NCBI GenBank assembly: GCA_023101885.1
Contig: JALPQD010000641.1
Span: 372,001 to 436,000, forward strand
From: Typhlomys cinereus
Lineage: Eukaryota; Chordata; Mammalia; Rodentia; Platacanthomyidae
DNA: 64,000 bases
Direction: 5' to 3'
Position 1 is the first letter of the stretch. Each line of letters starts with the position of its first letter. The notes below the pieces were generated by a model. The model worked only from the letters and a program-made list of their open reading frames with translations, had not been told where the DNA came from and searched no databases. Of this stretch, positions 25,901-37,183 are shown one piece after another. The position numbers were made by a program, and so were the translations under genes.

Positions 25901-26788
25901 CCTCTTAGAACAGCTTTCATTGTCTCCCAGAGATTTTGGTAAGTTGTATTTTCATTATCATTCACTTTCAGGAAATCTTGAATTTCCTTTTTAATTTCTT
26001 CCAGAATCCAGTTCTCATTCAGCATCATATCGTTAAGTTTTCAGGAGTGAGTGTATTTTCTCTTGTTTGATGTGTTGTGGATGTGCAGCTTTAGGCAGTG
26101 GTGGTCTGATAGGGCACAGGTTAGAATTTCAACTTTCTTGTATATGTGTAGATTTGTTTTGTGGCCCAATATGTGATCTATTTTGGAGAAAGTTCCGTGT
26201 GCTGCTGAGAAAAATGTGTATTCTTTGGTGCGTGGGTGAAAAGTTCAATAGAGATCTGTAAGGTCCATTTCTTTAAGGGTTTGATTAAGTTCCAAAGTGT
26301 CTGTTAAGCTTTTGACCTGTTGATCTATCCCATGTTGAGAGAGTGGTGTTGAAGTCCCCAAGAATTATCGTTTGGGGGTTGATTTCTTGCTTTAGAAGCT
26401 GTAGGGTTTTCTTAATGAATGTGGAGGGGCCCGTATTGGGTGCATATATGTTCAGAATTGTTAAGTCTTCCTGGTGAATTGTACCTGTGACTAAAATGTA
26501 GTATCCATCTATGTCTCTTATGATTTTCTTTGGTTTGAAGTCCACTTTGTCTGAAAGCATAATTGCTACCCCTGCCTGTTTCCTGGTTCCATTAGCTTGC
26601 AAGATTTTGGACCAGCCTTTCATTCTTAGGATGTGCCTATATTTTGTGGTGAGATGAGTTTCCTGAAGGCAGCAGATTGTTGGATTGTGGTGTTTAATCC
26701 AAGTTTGTAATCTATGTCTCTTAATTGGTGAGTTAATACCATTGACATTTAATGTCATAATGGAGAAATTATTTTTAATTCTGGACAT
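22970..26788 (-). pseudogene. L1 ORF2 (endonuclease/reverse transcriptase), broken
   Basis: ORF2p nicks target DNA and reverse-transcribes L1 RNA. The N-terminal endonuclease (start 26788) shows LNVNGINS, CLQETH (E43), GDFN (D145/N147) and, further on in another frame, SDHH near 26100. The reverse transcriptase lies in the longest open piece (25459-22970), with SIDAEKAFD and the catalytic FADD at 24686-24697. A C-terminal cysteine motif CX3CX7HX4C (CWRGCGERG...C) and the typical YYSAIKN segment follow. Breaks by my reading: a one-base deletion just after residue ~162 (near 26297), stop codons near 26249, 26042 and 25765, a further frame change below 25765, and a TAG near 25467. Full length would be about 1,270 residues, normal for L1. 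Only about 9 bases separate it from ORF1. Confidence 0.93.
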
Positions 26789-26797
26789 TTTTTATGT

Positions 26798-27910
26798 TTA
26801 GTAGATTTTGTAAGCATGTTGTTTGATATTTATTTTTTGGTGGTATTGTACTTCCCTTCTGTCCTCCTGGGTACACTTGTTCTTTTCCTCAAGCTTGGGT
26901 ATCATTTCTAGCATTTTTTGAAGGCCTGGTTTGGTAGACATGTATCCCTTCAAGTTGTCTTTGTGCTGGAAAACTTGTCTTTCTCCCTCAATCATGACAG
27001 ATAGTTTTGCCGGGTATATCAGTCTGGGTTGGCATTTTTGCTCATTTAATACTTGAAGTATGTCTCTCCAAGCTCTTCTTGCTTTTACTGTTTCCATTGA
27101 GTAGTCATTTGTTATTCTAATAGGTTTACCTTTAAAAGTCACTTGCTTTTTTTGTCTTGTAGCTCTCAGCACCTTTTCTTTGTCTTGAATGTGGAGTGTT
27201 TTTACTATTATTTGCCGTGGCGATTTTCTATTTTGGTCATATCTGTTTGGAGTGCAAAATGCCTCTTGTATTTGGATAGGCCTCTCATTCTTTAGTTGTG
27301 GGAAGTTTTCATTTATGATGAATTGAAATATTTCCTCAGGCGAGGTATTTTAGGATTCTTGTTCTGGTATTTCATGAATGTGCATGTTAGGCTTCTTCAG
27401 GGTGTCCCATATCTCTTGAATGTTCCTCTCCAGTATCTTTTTGGCTTTAACAATCTCTTCCATTGAGCTGGTTAATTCTCCCACTTTGTCTTCAAGATCT
27501 GAAATTCTATTTTCTGCCTCATTTGTTCTGCTGATAAGACTCTCTGTTGAGTTTTGGGTTGAAGATAACTTGCCTTTTAGTTCAATTTTAAACTCTGCCT
27601 GAGACTGTTTTAACTGCTCTATGCCTATTTTTGTTTCTTGAACTGTTTTTCTCAACTCCTCCAGGTGCCTGTTGTCTTCCTGTTCAAAGTTGTTGATACA
27701 GTTGTTTAACTCTTCTCTGATTTCCTCTTTCATAGTATTAATCATGGTAATGATCATACTCTGAAAGTCGTTATGTCGGGTCTGGCTTTCATGGCTATTT
27801 TCTGTGGATTTTTTCTGGTCGGAATCCATCGTTATGGGATTGATCCTTTCGGTGGGAGATTGGTCTTCTTGGGTTTTGTTTCTCATCGATCTGCACTTTG
27901 ACTTGGGCAT
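26798..27910 (-). pseudogene. L1 ORF1 (RNA-binding protein), one nonsense codon
   Basis: ORF1p is the trimeric RNA-binding chaperone of the L1 particle. From the ATG at 27908-27910 the frame reads a basic start (MPKSKCRSMRNK), a long heptad-rich coiled coil (roughly residues 55-165, e.g. SDLEDKVGELTSSMEEI) and the beginning of the RRM region. It then meets TAA at 27350-27352. The same frame continues open to 26798 through the C-terminal domain (e.g. RRAWRDILQVLNEQ). The reading frame is thus disabled by a single substitution-type stop after about 186 residues. Total frame length of about 370 codons is typical of rodent L1 ORF1. Confidence 0.93.
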
Positions 27911-28777
27911 TGTTGTTTTGTTTTTTAGGACCTTTCAGTTTCTGTGTGTTTTTCACTGAACCGATGTAGTTGATATTGTTATACTAGCCAGTTATTACTA
28001 GTGCTTGCCTTGGATTGGGTATGTTTGTGTATTGCTATTGTTATATCCTAGATGAGGCTACCAGGCTGTTAGTACATCAGTTAAGTAAGGAGGGGGTGAA
28101 TATTAGTATGGTAGTGCAATTTGTACGATTTAGTGTCTTGGTAAAATGTGAGGGTGAGTGGTGTACTCTCTGGAGATGTATGTTTTTGGGGTGGCTGTAT
28201 GAGGAAGTTGATCTACAGCAGTGATACTAGAAAGGATCAGTAAGGTGAAAAGAAAAAAAACAAAAAAAGGAAGTTTACTTATCTTTGAGCAGGATGTGAA
28301 GAATCTCGCTCATGTGATATAATGGTTGTAGTGGAGTCCAGATGTATGGCCTGTGTTTCCTTTTTTCCTTAGAGGTTTGCTTGAGTTTCCTTTGGACTCT
28401 ATTGAATTCTGAGTAGCAGTGTGTCTTCCGTGGACCACGTGCGTAGGTCCCCGGTTGGGCCAGAGAGGCGGAGGGTCTGATGTTGATGGCAGAATTCTTC
28501 ACCTGCGACCTGGGGGGGGCGGAGGCGCGAGGGGGTGGGAGGGCACAAGGGGCTGGGGTCCAGGGCGGGGCCCTGGGGGCTAAACAGATGGCCGAGCGGG
28601 TGCTGCTGGCTGGGTGCCTCCGGGGTGGGGGGCTGGGCTGGGCTGGGAGTGTCTCTCTAGCTCACTCACTCACCTGGGAGGTTGGTGGGGGTCGGCGCGG
28701 CGGGGGTGGGGTCCCGGGGGCAAAGCCGGTGGCCGCATGGGTGCTGCTGGCTGGGCGGCTCTGGGGTGGGGGGCTAA
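27911..28777 (-). promoter_or_regulatory. L1 5' UTR with partial GC-rich monomer repeats
   Basis: GC rises sharply right of 28440. The block gtgctgctggctggg with gggtggggggct occurs at 28600-28640 and again 141 bases on (28741-28774), preceded each time by a similar cggggt/cc-cgggggc stretch. This looks like one and a partial second promoter monomer, as in rodent L1s. The element ends at about 28777, inside a monomer. Promoter function is inferred from the family. Confidence 0.7.
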
Positions 28778-29504
28778 CTACATTTTATGAGAAAGGTACA
28801 TGTCACAAAAAACTAATTGGTCTACCAATTAAATATATTTCATAATAAGATAGTAAAGCTATTTGTAAAATGAAGACTGATTTTTACTTGGAGAAACATT
28901 TCAGAATGCAATCTGAGAAAAAAAAAAGATTCAAATCAGTTTAATTATATACCTGATCTGAAAGAAACCATCTACAATTTCTATTCTACTAAGTATAAGT
29001 GCTGACAAGGCAAGCAACTTACAGTGCTGCAGAACAATCCAGTCACATTGAAAGAAACAGCATTTAGGCTTTAGTGATAGTTCAATGGCAAGTCACTAGC
29101 CTGACACATGAAGAATTAGTATTAGTGATAAATATTGATATCAGTTAAGTTCTTTTTCAGTTGAAAATGCGCTTTTAGTGATTAGTGTTGATAACAACTG
29201 GGAAATCTTAACGTTAACATTGAGGCAAAAGTTGCTGTCATGAAGATGGTTTTGAGGAGCGAGTATCTGTCTGAAAGTAAACTACCTGACACAGTCCATA
29301 CTCATGCAGTTCTTGCAAAGAGTTCATGCATCAGTCACTTAGGTCAGTTGAAGATGGCCATGCAGATTGTCTGCCGCACTCTTACCAGGGCAATATATTT
29401 TTGTCATCGTTGAAATAATCAATTCAGGAGGGTGCAGTTTTGGAAATAGCTCCCACTTCTGCATTTCTAAAAATGTCTCTATGATTGACCATGTTTGAGC
29501 AGAC
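28778..29504. other. Unique AT-rich sequence, nothing recognised
   Basis: No ORF, RNA gene or repeat family is evident between the L1 5' end and the next SINE. Confidence 0.5.
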
Positions 29505-29516
29505 TGTTCTAGATGG

Positions 29517-29727
29517 GGGGCTGGAGGAATGGCTCAGGGGTGAAGACTTCCTTGCAAACAGAAGGTCCTGAGTTCTGATCCCAGGTCCAATGTAAAAATG
29601 CCAGCTGAAACGACGCAAGCCTGTGAGCCTGGGAAGTCCCAGAGAAAAGCAAAAAAGAGGTAGAAGCAATCCAGGATAATTCTTGAAGTTATCCTTAGTC
29701 CTCCACAGGGACATATAGTCCCCTCTG

Positions 29728-29787
<60 letters not shown>

Positions 29788-29815
29788 ACGCACAGGCAAA
29801 ATAAAGTTTAAAATA
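29517..29815 (+). repeat. tRNA-derived SINE with (AC)n tail and target-site duplication
   Basis: Flanked by tgttctagatgg (29505-29516) and tgttctggatgg (29816-29827), 11 of 12 identical. Head ggggctggaggaatggctca, box B gagttctgatcccaggtcca, body caatccaggataattcttga. The pure AC tract runs to about 29776 and turns to ACGC before an AATAAA-like end. Confidence 0.9.
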
Positions 29816-30140
29816 TGTTCTGGATGGCATTATTTTGTTTGGTTGATAAATATTGCAACCACAAGACAAATATGGCTATTGAATACTTGAATCATGTCTA
29901 GGAATCAAATGTACAGGGTAAATATCAAGTATTTCATTATCATTTTATGTTGGTTGTATGTTTAATCATAATATTTTGCTATATTGAGCTGAATTAACAC
30001 TTGGTTTTTAAACTTTTTAAAATACCGCAGCATGAAAATTTCAAATTATACATGTGGGTCACATTATGTGTATTATATAATAGCACTGATCCAGAGCTTC
30101 AACCTTCCACTTAAGCTGTTAAGGATGGAAAAAATTATTT

Positions 30141-30391
30141 CATTATTATTATTATTTATTCAATTATGCGTGTATGCATGTGTGCGCATGTAGAACCATG
30201 GAACCACCATGGACACCTCCACCTCCTCCTTGTTTACTCTGCCCCGTGATTCACAGGCTCTGCCCTACCAGGACCAGAAAGGCAGGCCACCCCTGCTTCC
30301 GCCCGGCATCTATATGTGGGGTCTAGGATCCGAACTCAGGACCTTCCGCCTGCAAGGCAGAGGCTTAACCCCTGAGCCATCGCTCCAGCCC
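30141..30391 (-). repeat. Young tRNA-derived SINE with perfect target-site duplication
   Basis: Flanked by tggaaaaaattattt at 30126-30140 and 30392-30406 (15 of 15). On the minus strand the head is gggctggagcgatggctcag and the body contains ggatcctagaccccacatat. The tail contains a GTGT/GCATG tract (30169-30190) and ATT repeats. Confidence 0.93.
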
Positions 30392-30406
30392 TGGAAAAAA
30401 TTATTT

Positions 30407-33041
30407 GTCCACTAATCTATTCCACTGAAGTGATCTGAAATAACCATTGCCTTAGTCTAGTGTCTGGGTTTTTGTTTCCATAGTGGGAATTGATAGCTGT
30501 TAGCCAGACCAAGTAACAAACAAAACAGGAGAAGATAATATTCCATTAAAAATGTTTGAAAAATCTTGTTTGCATTTAGATATAGAATGAAGATAGTTGT
30601 GTAAATATATCTTACCAAACTCTCTCAGCATATGTAAAAATAAAAGCTTATAGATAAAGTTATACTTCATAGTTTTCTATAAATATGAATTTTACTTAGT
30701 GTTACATCAAAAGAATTTCATTTTAAAAATCTCAGATATGGTGAAATCCTGGAGGCTTCAAAATTTCCTGTATTCCTAATATAACATGACAATATAACAA
30801 TGACAACTTCCATTTGGTTGTCTCTTAGTCGAGTAGCACTGATTAACAGGCACATTTTGATTTCACAGATAGAAAAATATGAAAAAAACTTATCTCTGAA
30901 TTTGTTACATACATGAATTCATTTCTCAAAGCAAAGGGATCATGGAAGGCAGAAAAGCCCAATTCCAGGGAAGACTTATTACCACTGGCAGCTGGATATT
31001 AATGAAAATGCGTTTTCTGTGTGTTACATTTAGAAAAATTCAATATGTAGTTCTCATTTAAAATGCTACCTTAGACTTCTTAAGCAATGCTTATCCATAC
31101 ATTTCATCATTGGTGGTTTTCATAACATTCTGTTATTGATTTCCTGCCCTGGAAGTGGAAGAGCTTAGGAACAATAGGGATGGATGGGGCTGTGGCCAGG
31201 GAGAGTGTGGTTCTCCTCAAATTGCAAATGTGTGGTATGGGTGTGGTAAGAACCATTTAGCATGTCTGAAGCCCTGCCATCAGCAATTGTGTTTGCTCTT
31301 GTAGCCTGACAAAGAAAGAGACAACCTTTTTTTCTTGTCATGACTTAGTTTAGTTTTAGCATGAACCCATCCTTTCTTGATTAAAAGATTTAAGGAGGGA
31401 GGAATGGAGATTGAACTGCTTTCTTAGTTTTCTTTTATAAGCCATTAGACAAAGTCACTAGGTGACTTAGAACTAGGTAGGAAGTATGTTATCCTCAAAC
31501 ATCAGTGAACTGAAAATGAGATTTATCAACTGAGACTTGTGATACATCTCTGATTCTAATGGTACTCTTGATGATATAAGAGATATTTAAGTAGTAACAA
31601 ATCTTATCTCATTCTTGAAAATGTTTGAGTCTTAATGTAATGTGATACATCTCTGATTCTAATGGTATTCTTGATGATATAAGAAATACGTTAGTAGTAA
31701 CAAATCCAAACATTTACAGTTAAACATTATGCTAAGACTTAGGGATTTTTTTTTTTTTGATGGCCAACTTCATGGACTTGTGATCTTTTTTTTCCCCTCA
31801 CAGGCTAACTCAGGCACCATGCTTGATGCTCTGTTCCCACCATCTTGAAATTCCTAGTATGTTTTGTAAAAAAGGGCCCTGCAGGCATTTATATGTTGCA
31901 CCAGGTCCCACAAATTCTGTAGTAGAAGCTGTTCCAAAGGAGATACTTGTCAGTGAGTAACAAATTGATGCTGCAAAATTGAATTCAATACATTATTTTT
32001 CAAATGTGGTGCACTGAATTCTTGGCTTTTGTATTCCTAAATAATGTCAATAAGCTACTCTGGCCCTTGTTGCTATTGGTATGGACAATGGCTGCAGAAA
32101 TAATTAGAAGAATAGCTGTGTTACTCAGTATTGCTTCTTAGTGAGCCCCCACCTGTTCATGATGTCACCTGGGACAGTTTCTATGTCTTCACTTTTTGCA
32201 TCACATTTCACTTGACCTACTTGACCTTAAATGAGTATAAATGTTAGGATCAAATTGAAGTTTCCCATGAATGTACTTTGAGATGTGCAAAGGCAGATGC
32301 ATATTTGAAATATTACTTATCTCCTTCCAAAGCATGGAGTCTGGGTGACAGTCACCTACCTGCTTGGGCCCTGGAGGACTGAGGCTGCTGGGTCTCAACA
32401 GTGAGAATAATATATCACATGACTTTGGACTAGGTAACACAAAAAATCCTAGAGCTGGAAAATCAGTTCTTTTGAAATATCAAGAGTACAAGCAGGGTAT
32501 CTCAGTGCTTTTAAAAGTTCAGGCACTAGGAGAGAAGTGGTTGAAATGCACACAGGGTTAGAGGGCTTGGAAGAAAGGAGAGGAAAAGCAGCTTGGAAAA
32601 ATGCCGTGAGCACCTAGCATGGTAATACTACATTATCTAATGACCCAGAGTTTCCCATTTGGAAGAAGCCCCAGTATAGTATCAATGTAAACTGAATATA
32701 GAGCCAATATTTTGACCCAAAATATTTTACTCGCTAAAAATTAGGTCATGGTAGCACAAAAAAAACCAAAAGTCAGCAAAACAGGAAGTTATCTGGTGTG
32801 TTACTTTTGCTGAAAACTGTAGTGTTTATTTGTCTACTAAATACATGTAGCTTAGTTGCTTACCTTTTTATAGGGTTCCCAAGAACATTTGGAAAATTGC
32901 ATGTAAGTGGGATGGAGGAACTGTGTTAGTCATCTATCCACACAGTGAAGTAGAAATGAGTATGAAACATCCTTATGCCCCCTTCACTATCACAGTGTCA
33001 GAAATGAAAACAAAAGCAAGGAACACCTGATTGGTCACAAA
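30407..33041. other. Unique sequence with one local tandem duplication
   Basis: No gene or interspersed repeat is recognised with confidence. A ~103 bp direct duplication lies at 31539-31720 and a T-run at 31747-31759. Several short ORFs (e.g. 32364-32561) lack any supporting feature. Confidence 0.45.
31539..31720 (+). repeat. Imperfect direct duplication, period ~103 bp
   Basis: The text tgtgatacatctctgattct aatggta.tcttgatgatataag begins at 31539 and again at 31642. It is then followed by similar agtagtaacaaatc endings. Roughly 70 bases of each copy are alignable at high identity. Confidence 0.8.
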
Positions 33042-33231
33042 AAAATTTTGTGGGAAGGTCCAAGGGTGATTTTGGGAATCACTCTGGATTGCTTCTATCT
33101 CCTATTTGCTTTGCTCTGGAGTTGGCCAGGCCCAGCCATTTTTGCCTGGTGTTTTTGTGTGGGACCTGAAATGCAGACTTAGGACCTTCTTCTTTGGAGG
33201 CAGAAACAACCCCTGAGCCATCTCTCTGCCC
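33042..33231 (-). repeat. tRNA-derived SINE, truncated at its 3' end
   Basis: Plus strand shows the reverse complement of the family body: aagggtgattttgggaatca, ggattgcttctatctcctat, then ggacctgaaatgcagactta and cctgagccatctctctgccc (head). There is no AC tail, so the 3' end is lost or was never copied. Confidence 0.8.
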
Positions 33232-34079
33232 CTATTTGTCTAGTTTTTTAATGTTTTGAAAAAAGTGGTACCATATGTTTTTTTTTATATGTTCATGTTT
33301 TGGAATGATGAAACTCATTAACAATCTATCATCCCTTATGCTTATAACATTTGGGGTGAAAAGCCTACACTTTGCTACTTAGCAAATATGAAATCCACAC
33401 TGTAAGGTTGCTGTAATTTCCATGTAGTGTAACAAATCACAACATTTTCTGTCTGTCTAACTTTTCTGCTCTTTGATTTGCATCTTCCCTGACTTCTTTC
33501 TCTTTGCTCTTAAATTGTGATTTTATTAAATAGGCTATAAGTATGATGTATTTGGTGCCTAATAACTAAAATAAAGCTCCACAGTAGAACAACACAGGTG
33601 TGATTTGCTATGCTATGCTTCATCTAGTTGAACTGGAACAGAATGCAGACTCAAATTACTTTTAAAGGCCAGTTACATTCCTGGTGGATTTGTATAATTA
33701 GCACTCATCACAATGACCACTCACTGAGAATTGCATCATTCACAGTCTATTCAAGGGTCAAATTAAATATCACAGGAAGAATAATGTCCACAAATTTGTT
33801 TATGGAGGCAATAGGACACACAATTTCATTCAGCTTCATTGGCATAGTATCAATTAACACTTGATCTAAAAGTGGTAGAGAATTCTTTTTTGTGTTTAAT
33901 CTCTTTGTGTTGCCTTAGTCTAAACCAGCAAAGGCCAGGTCTCAAATAAAGGTCTATTCACATTATTTAGATAATGATTGTCTAGTAGTACCATACCCTA
34001 CTGCTGCCATCACCAGCACATGTTTGAAACAAAAATGTAGAAAACTTTTGAGTCCATATCTAACTGTGCTGTGATGAGT
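33232..34079. other. Unique sequence, nothing recognised
   Basis: No supported gene. A short ORF at 33628-33864 has no recognisable domain. Confidence 0.45.
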
Positions 34080-34210
34080 TAGGGGGTCTTTATTCATAAA
34101 CTGCTTTTATATCTGTGAAATAGGAGCAATAAGGCTATATAACCTACACACCTCAGAAGGCTATGATAAGTATAAGTGAGAAAATACATAGGAATGCACT
34201 TTCTAAAAAT
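34080..34210 (+). repeat. MIR SINE fragment
   Basis: Contains tatctgtgaaataggagcaa taaggctatataacctacac and the 3' part tgagaaaatacataggaatg, matching the 3' half of MIR. Confidence 0.6.
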
Positions 34211-34365
34211 TTTTGTGCTTGGATTTCTTGGATAAAATTTGCATGCATCTTTTGATCACATTATAAAGATAAGAGTAATTGTGCTGAGTTAGATTTTAGC
34301 CTAATTTATGGTGACTTTGCATGGGAATAAAAAGGAGATTTCTCAATACCAAAACAGCTTGTAGA

Positions 34366-34970
34366 TGAGGTAGGCAACAGGTAGTACAAAGATTCACAAC
34401 TGATCCAAATGCTGACATTAACTGGTCAGTTCTTGGTCTTAAATGGGACATCTACATTTTACTACTTAGATGTGAGTGCTGACTTGCCAATTGAAAGCCA
34501 AGCTCTGGGCATATCTGTGAAGAATTAGTAGTTGAGGTAAGTCCTTGAGTTGACCTGCAGAAGATTGACTAATAGATGTGGGAAGACCCAGCTCAGATGG
34601 GCTAGGACCATTCCCTGGGCAAGTAGACAAGAAGCAGGGAGATGGTAAAGTAGTATTTGACTTTCTTCAGAATACTTGGCAATTTTGTTGTCTGACAAGT
34701 GAGATTTGTCCCACTCTCAGCAAACCCTGTAGATATGGTATAACCATTTCCTTTGTCTCCTGGTGTTGTTATGAGGTCTCCCTCCAAGCTGTATTTAGAA
34801 CTATAACCAAGAATCCTAAGCATAAACCCCCTTGCTTCCGTAAACTCTTTGATTATGAACTCATAAACAATCTGCAGATAAACTTCACCACCAAGAGATC
34901 CAGAAAAGGAAATGAGAAGTTAACATAGTAAGGCAAAGGAACATCTCTCTTCCTTTAAGCCAAGTTCCTT
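34366..34970 (+). repeat. Left arm of a 605 bp inverted repeat
   Basis: Each base x here pairs with 71549-x at 36579-37183 in reverse complement. By eye I find a single mismatch (near 34939) and no indels. Similarity stops abruptly at the inner end (caagttcctt) and largely stops at the outer end (tgaggtagg). An older LTR-like repeat in plus orientation occupies 34480-34900. The short ORF 34578-34928 is mirrored exactly on the other arm and has no recognisable domain. Confidence 0.95.
34480..34900 (+). repeat. LTR-like interspersed repeat (unnamed family), copy in left arm
   Basis: Shares with the copies at 47689-48395 and 51765-52146 the order agctctg...acatatctgtga / gacctgcagaagattga ctaata / gggctaggaccattccctgg / acaagtgagatttgtcccac tctcag / tctcctggtgttgttatgag / agctgtatttagaactataa cc. 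The mirror copy is at 36650-37070. The family has an AATAAA-type 3' end in better copies and may be an LTR, but I cannot name it. Confidence 0.6.
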
Positions 34971-35559
34971 GTTCAGATATTATATTCCAATTAACCAGTG
35001 TAAAAGAAATAGAAAACTTTTTGACAGCAAGAGATTTCTAAAATTACTCTCTACTCATTCTAGATAGTGTGGAGATGAGAAAGTTTCTGTGATGTGTTTT
35101 ATTTTCCCCCAGCTTGAAACTAAGAAAATTGGTCCAATTTGTGAAATGATGCACAGGAAGAGGCTGCACAGCTTGCAGAGCATAATAGGCTGATTTGAAA
35201 GCATACAGGTGTCAGTGTAATGAGTTAGATATTGATTCTCCCAACATGAAGAGCCAGAATAGAGGAGCAATTGGAGGTTTGGTGAATGGCCCAGCCAGAA
35301 AAGATGAGGGAGGGATGTAGTATCCAGTATGAGCTTAGGGAAGATGAAGTTTTTAGTTTCATAAATTATAGGTGAAATAAGGGAAGAAGAAATAAAGGGG
35401 TGGAAAGGGAAAGAGATATTTGTGACTAACTAATTGGAAAATACTTTTAAGTTTTGTGGCTTTAAAAATATGTTTTTACTATTCAAATTAGGTGAATTAG
35501 GATAAAGAAAATGTGCCACATGTGAAATGAAATACTCTATTTCCTTAAAAAAGGAAATC

Positions 35560-36110
35560 CTAATCATTTGTAACAATATGAATGGATCTGGATGATATAG
35601 CATTAAGTGAAATAAACTGGGCATATAAAGACAAAAACTGTATGATCGTAATGTAGAATCTAAAAACATTAACCTCATGTGCATAAATGATGGTTATCTG
35701 ACGCTCAGGGCTACATGCCCAAAATGTAGGAAGATTCAGGGCCAGTGAGTTGAATTGGTAGATAAAGACACCTGCATGCAAAACCTGGCAACCTGAACTT
35801 GATCCCAGAAACTCACGTGGTGAAGTGAGAGGACTAAGTTCTGAAGGTTTTCCTTTGCCCTCCATGCATGCACCATGATATGCATGTCTTTTCCACCACC
35901 CTTCATAAGTAAATAGATATATAAGTAGGGTACAAAGTTTGTTTAGGAAAAATAAGTCCTTGGTATTTGTTGTGTAATATAGTAACTCGAATTAGTGCTA
36001 TATTGCATATTTGAAAATCCTGTTGTGTAATATAGTAACAAGAATTAATGCCATATTATATGTTTGAAAATCCCAACACAAAATATTGTATGTCTGAAAA
36101 TGTTTCAAAG
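35560..36110 (+). repeat. Ancient L1 (L1M-type) 3' UTR, split by a SINE and internally duplicated
   Basis: 35566-35690 (tgtaacaatatgaatggatc tgg..gcattaagtgaaataaac..gacaaaaactgtatgat) matches the widely conserved old L1 3' region. After the SINE at 35735-35934 the element resumes. A 53 bp piece there, starting tgttgtgtaatatagtaac, is present twice in tandem (35968-36020 and 36021-36073). Confidence 0.6.
35735..35934 (+). repeat. B2/B3-like SINE
   Basis: Head agggccagtgagttgaattg gtagataaagacacctgcat, box B ccagaaactcacgtggtgaa, 3' part ctccatgcatgcaccatgat and an A/T-rich end with taaatagatatataag. This is a tRNA-derived type different from the (AC)n family. Confidence 0.65.
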
Positions 36111-36149
36111 CATTTCTTACCATAAAAATGTTGAGGATATGAAAGAATT

Positions 36150-36400
36150 GATATGTCAATTACCTTGAATCAGCCATTTCACAATTATTCAAAACACTCA
36201 TGCCATCTTCCCACTCTCCCCCTTCCTCTCACCCCTTTTCCTTCCCTCCTCTCTTGGTGCTTCCTGCCTTCTCCCTTCTATCCTCCAGAACATCTGTTTC
36301 TGTGGGCACTGAATTTCCCTGAGTTGTCTACACTAGTGAGGGTTCAGGACTCAATGATAACCTACATTTTTGTTTTTCCTACTTTTTTTTTCTTCAAATA
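36150..36400 (-). repeat. Old L1 3' UTR fragment
   Basis: The plus strand has the reverse complement of the L1 polypurine tract (ccactctcccccttcctctc accccttttccttccctcc). It is followed by ttccctgagttgtctacact agtgagggttcaggactca, shared with the L1 ends near 55690 and 59320. Confidence 0.7.
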
Positions 36401-36578
36401 TTAGGTTTTCAAATATTATTAAACTTGTTGGGATTAAGGATATTTAAAGTGCCTTGTTTGCCAAGCCTCATTATTGTGTTCTCTGTGAGAACTCAGGAAG
36501 CCTTTATACATCTCCCTGCAGCTTTCTTGTTACATAGTGCTAAAGACATCCAAAGGGTAGCTGAAAACAGCTTTGGGA

Positions 36579-37183
36579 AAGGAACTTGGCTTAAAGGAAG
36601 AGAGATGTTCCTTTGCCTTGCTATGTTAACTTCTCATTTCCTTTTCTGGATCTCTTGGTGGTGAAGTTTATCTGCAGATTGTTTATGAGTTCATAATCAA
36701 AGAGTTTACGGAAGCAAGGGGGTTTATGCTTAGGATTCTTGGTTATAGTTCTAAATACAGCTTGGAGGGAGACCTCATAACAACACCAGGAGACAAAGGA
36801 AATGGTTATACCATATCTACAGGGTTTGCTGAGAGTGGGACAAATCTCACTTGTCAGACAACAAAATTGCCAAGTATTCTGAAGAAAGTCAAATACTACT
36901 TTACCATCTCCCTGCTTCTTGTCTACTTGCCCAGGGAATGGTCCTAGCCCATCTGAGCTGGGTCTTCCCACATCTATTAGTCAATCTTCTGCAGGTCAAC
37001 TCAAGGACTTACCTCAACTACTAATTCTTCACAGATATGCCCAGAGCTTGGCTTTCAATTGGCAAGTCAGCACTCACATCTAAGTAGTAAAATGTAGATG
37101 TCCCATTTAAGACCAAGAACTGACCAGTTAATGTCAGCATTTGGATCAGTTGTGAATCTTTGTACTACCTGTTGCCTACCTCA
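36579..37183 (-). repeat. Right arm of the 605 bp inverted repeat
   Basis: Reverse complement of 34366-34970 at ~99.8% identity by eye. The spacer between arms is 1608 bases (34971-36578) and carries old L1M and L1 3' UTR fragments plus a SINE. Such recent identity in otherwise old sequence implies a recent inverted duplication, recent gene conversion between arms, or an assembly fold-back. Confidence 0.95.

Larger units (their letters stand above)
21942..28777 (-). mobile_element. Near full-length L1 retrotransposon, inactive
   Basis: Read on the minus strand it has all parts in order: GC-rich 5' UTR with repeated monomer (27911-28777), ORF1 (26798-27910), ORF2 (22970-26788) and a polypurine-rich 3' UTR ending in AATAAT/AATAAA sequence and an A-rich tail (plus-strand T-run ~21934-21941). 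About 6.8 kb in all. Both ORFs carry disabling changes but are otherwise long and readable, so the copy is fairly young. No convincing target-site duplication was found. A closely similar L1 begins at 63255 and runs off the window. Confidence 0.95.

Noticed and set aside
21942..28820. Target-site duplication for the L1 (tacatttt on both sides)
   Set aside because: The left copy is part of the L1 3' end itself, since the same bases occur at the unrelated insertion at 63265; the match with the right flank is therefore probably coincidence.
28480..28845. 121-codon Gly/Ala-rich ORF
   Set aside because: It is an artefact of the GC-rich L1 5' UTR monomers.
34578..34928. 116-codon ORF present twice (plus and minus strand)
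   Set aside because: The duplication is due to the 605 bp inverted repeat; the ORF overlaps an LTR-like repeat and shows no domain.
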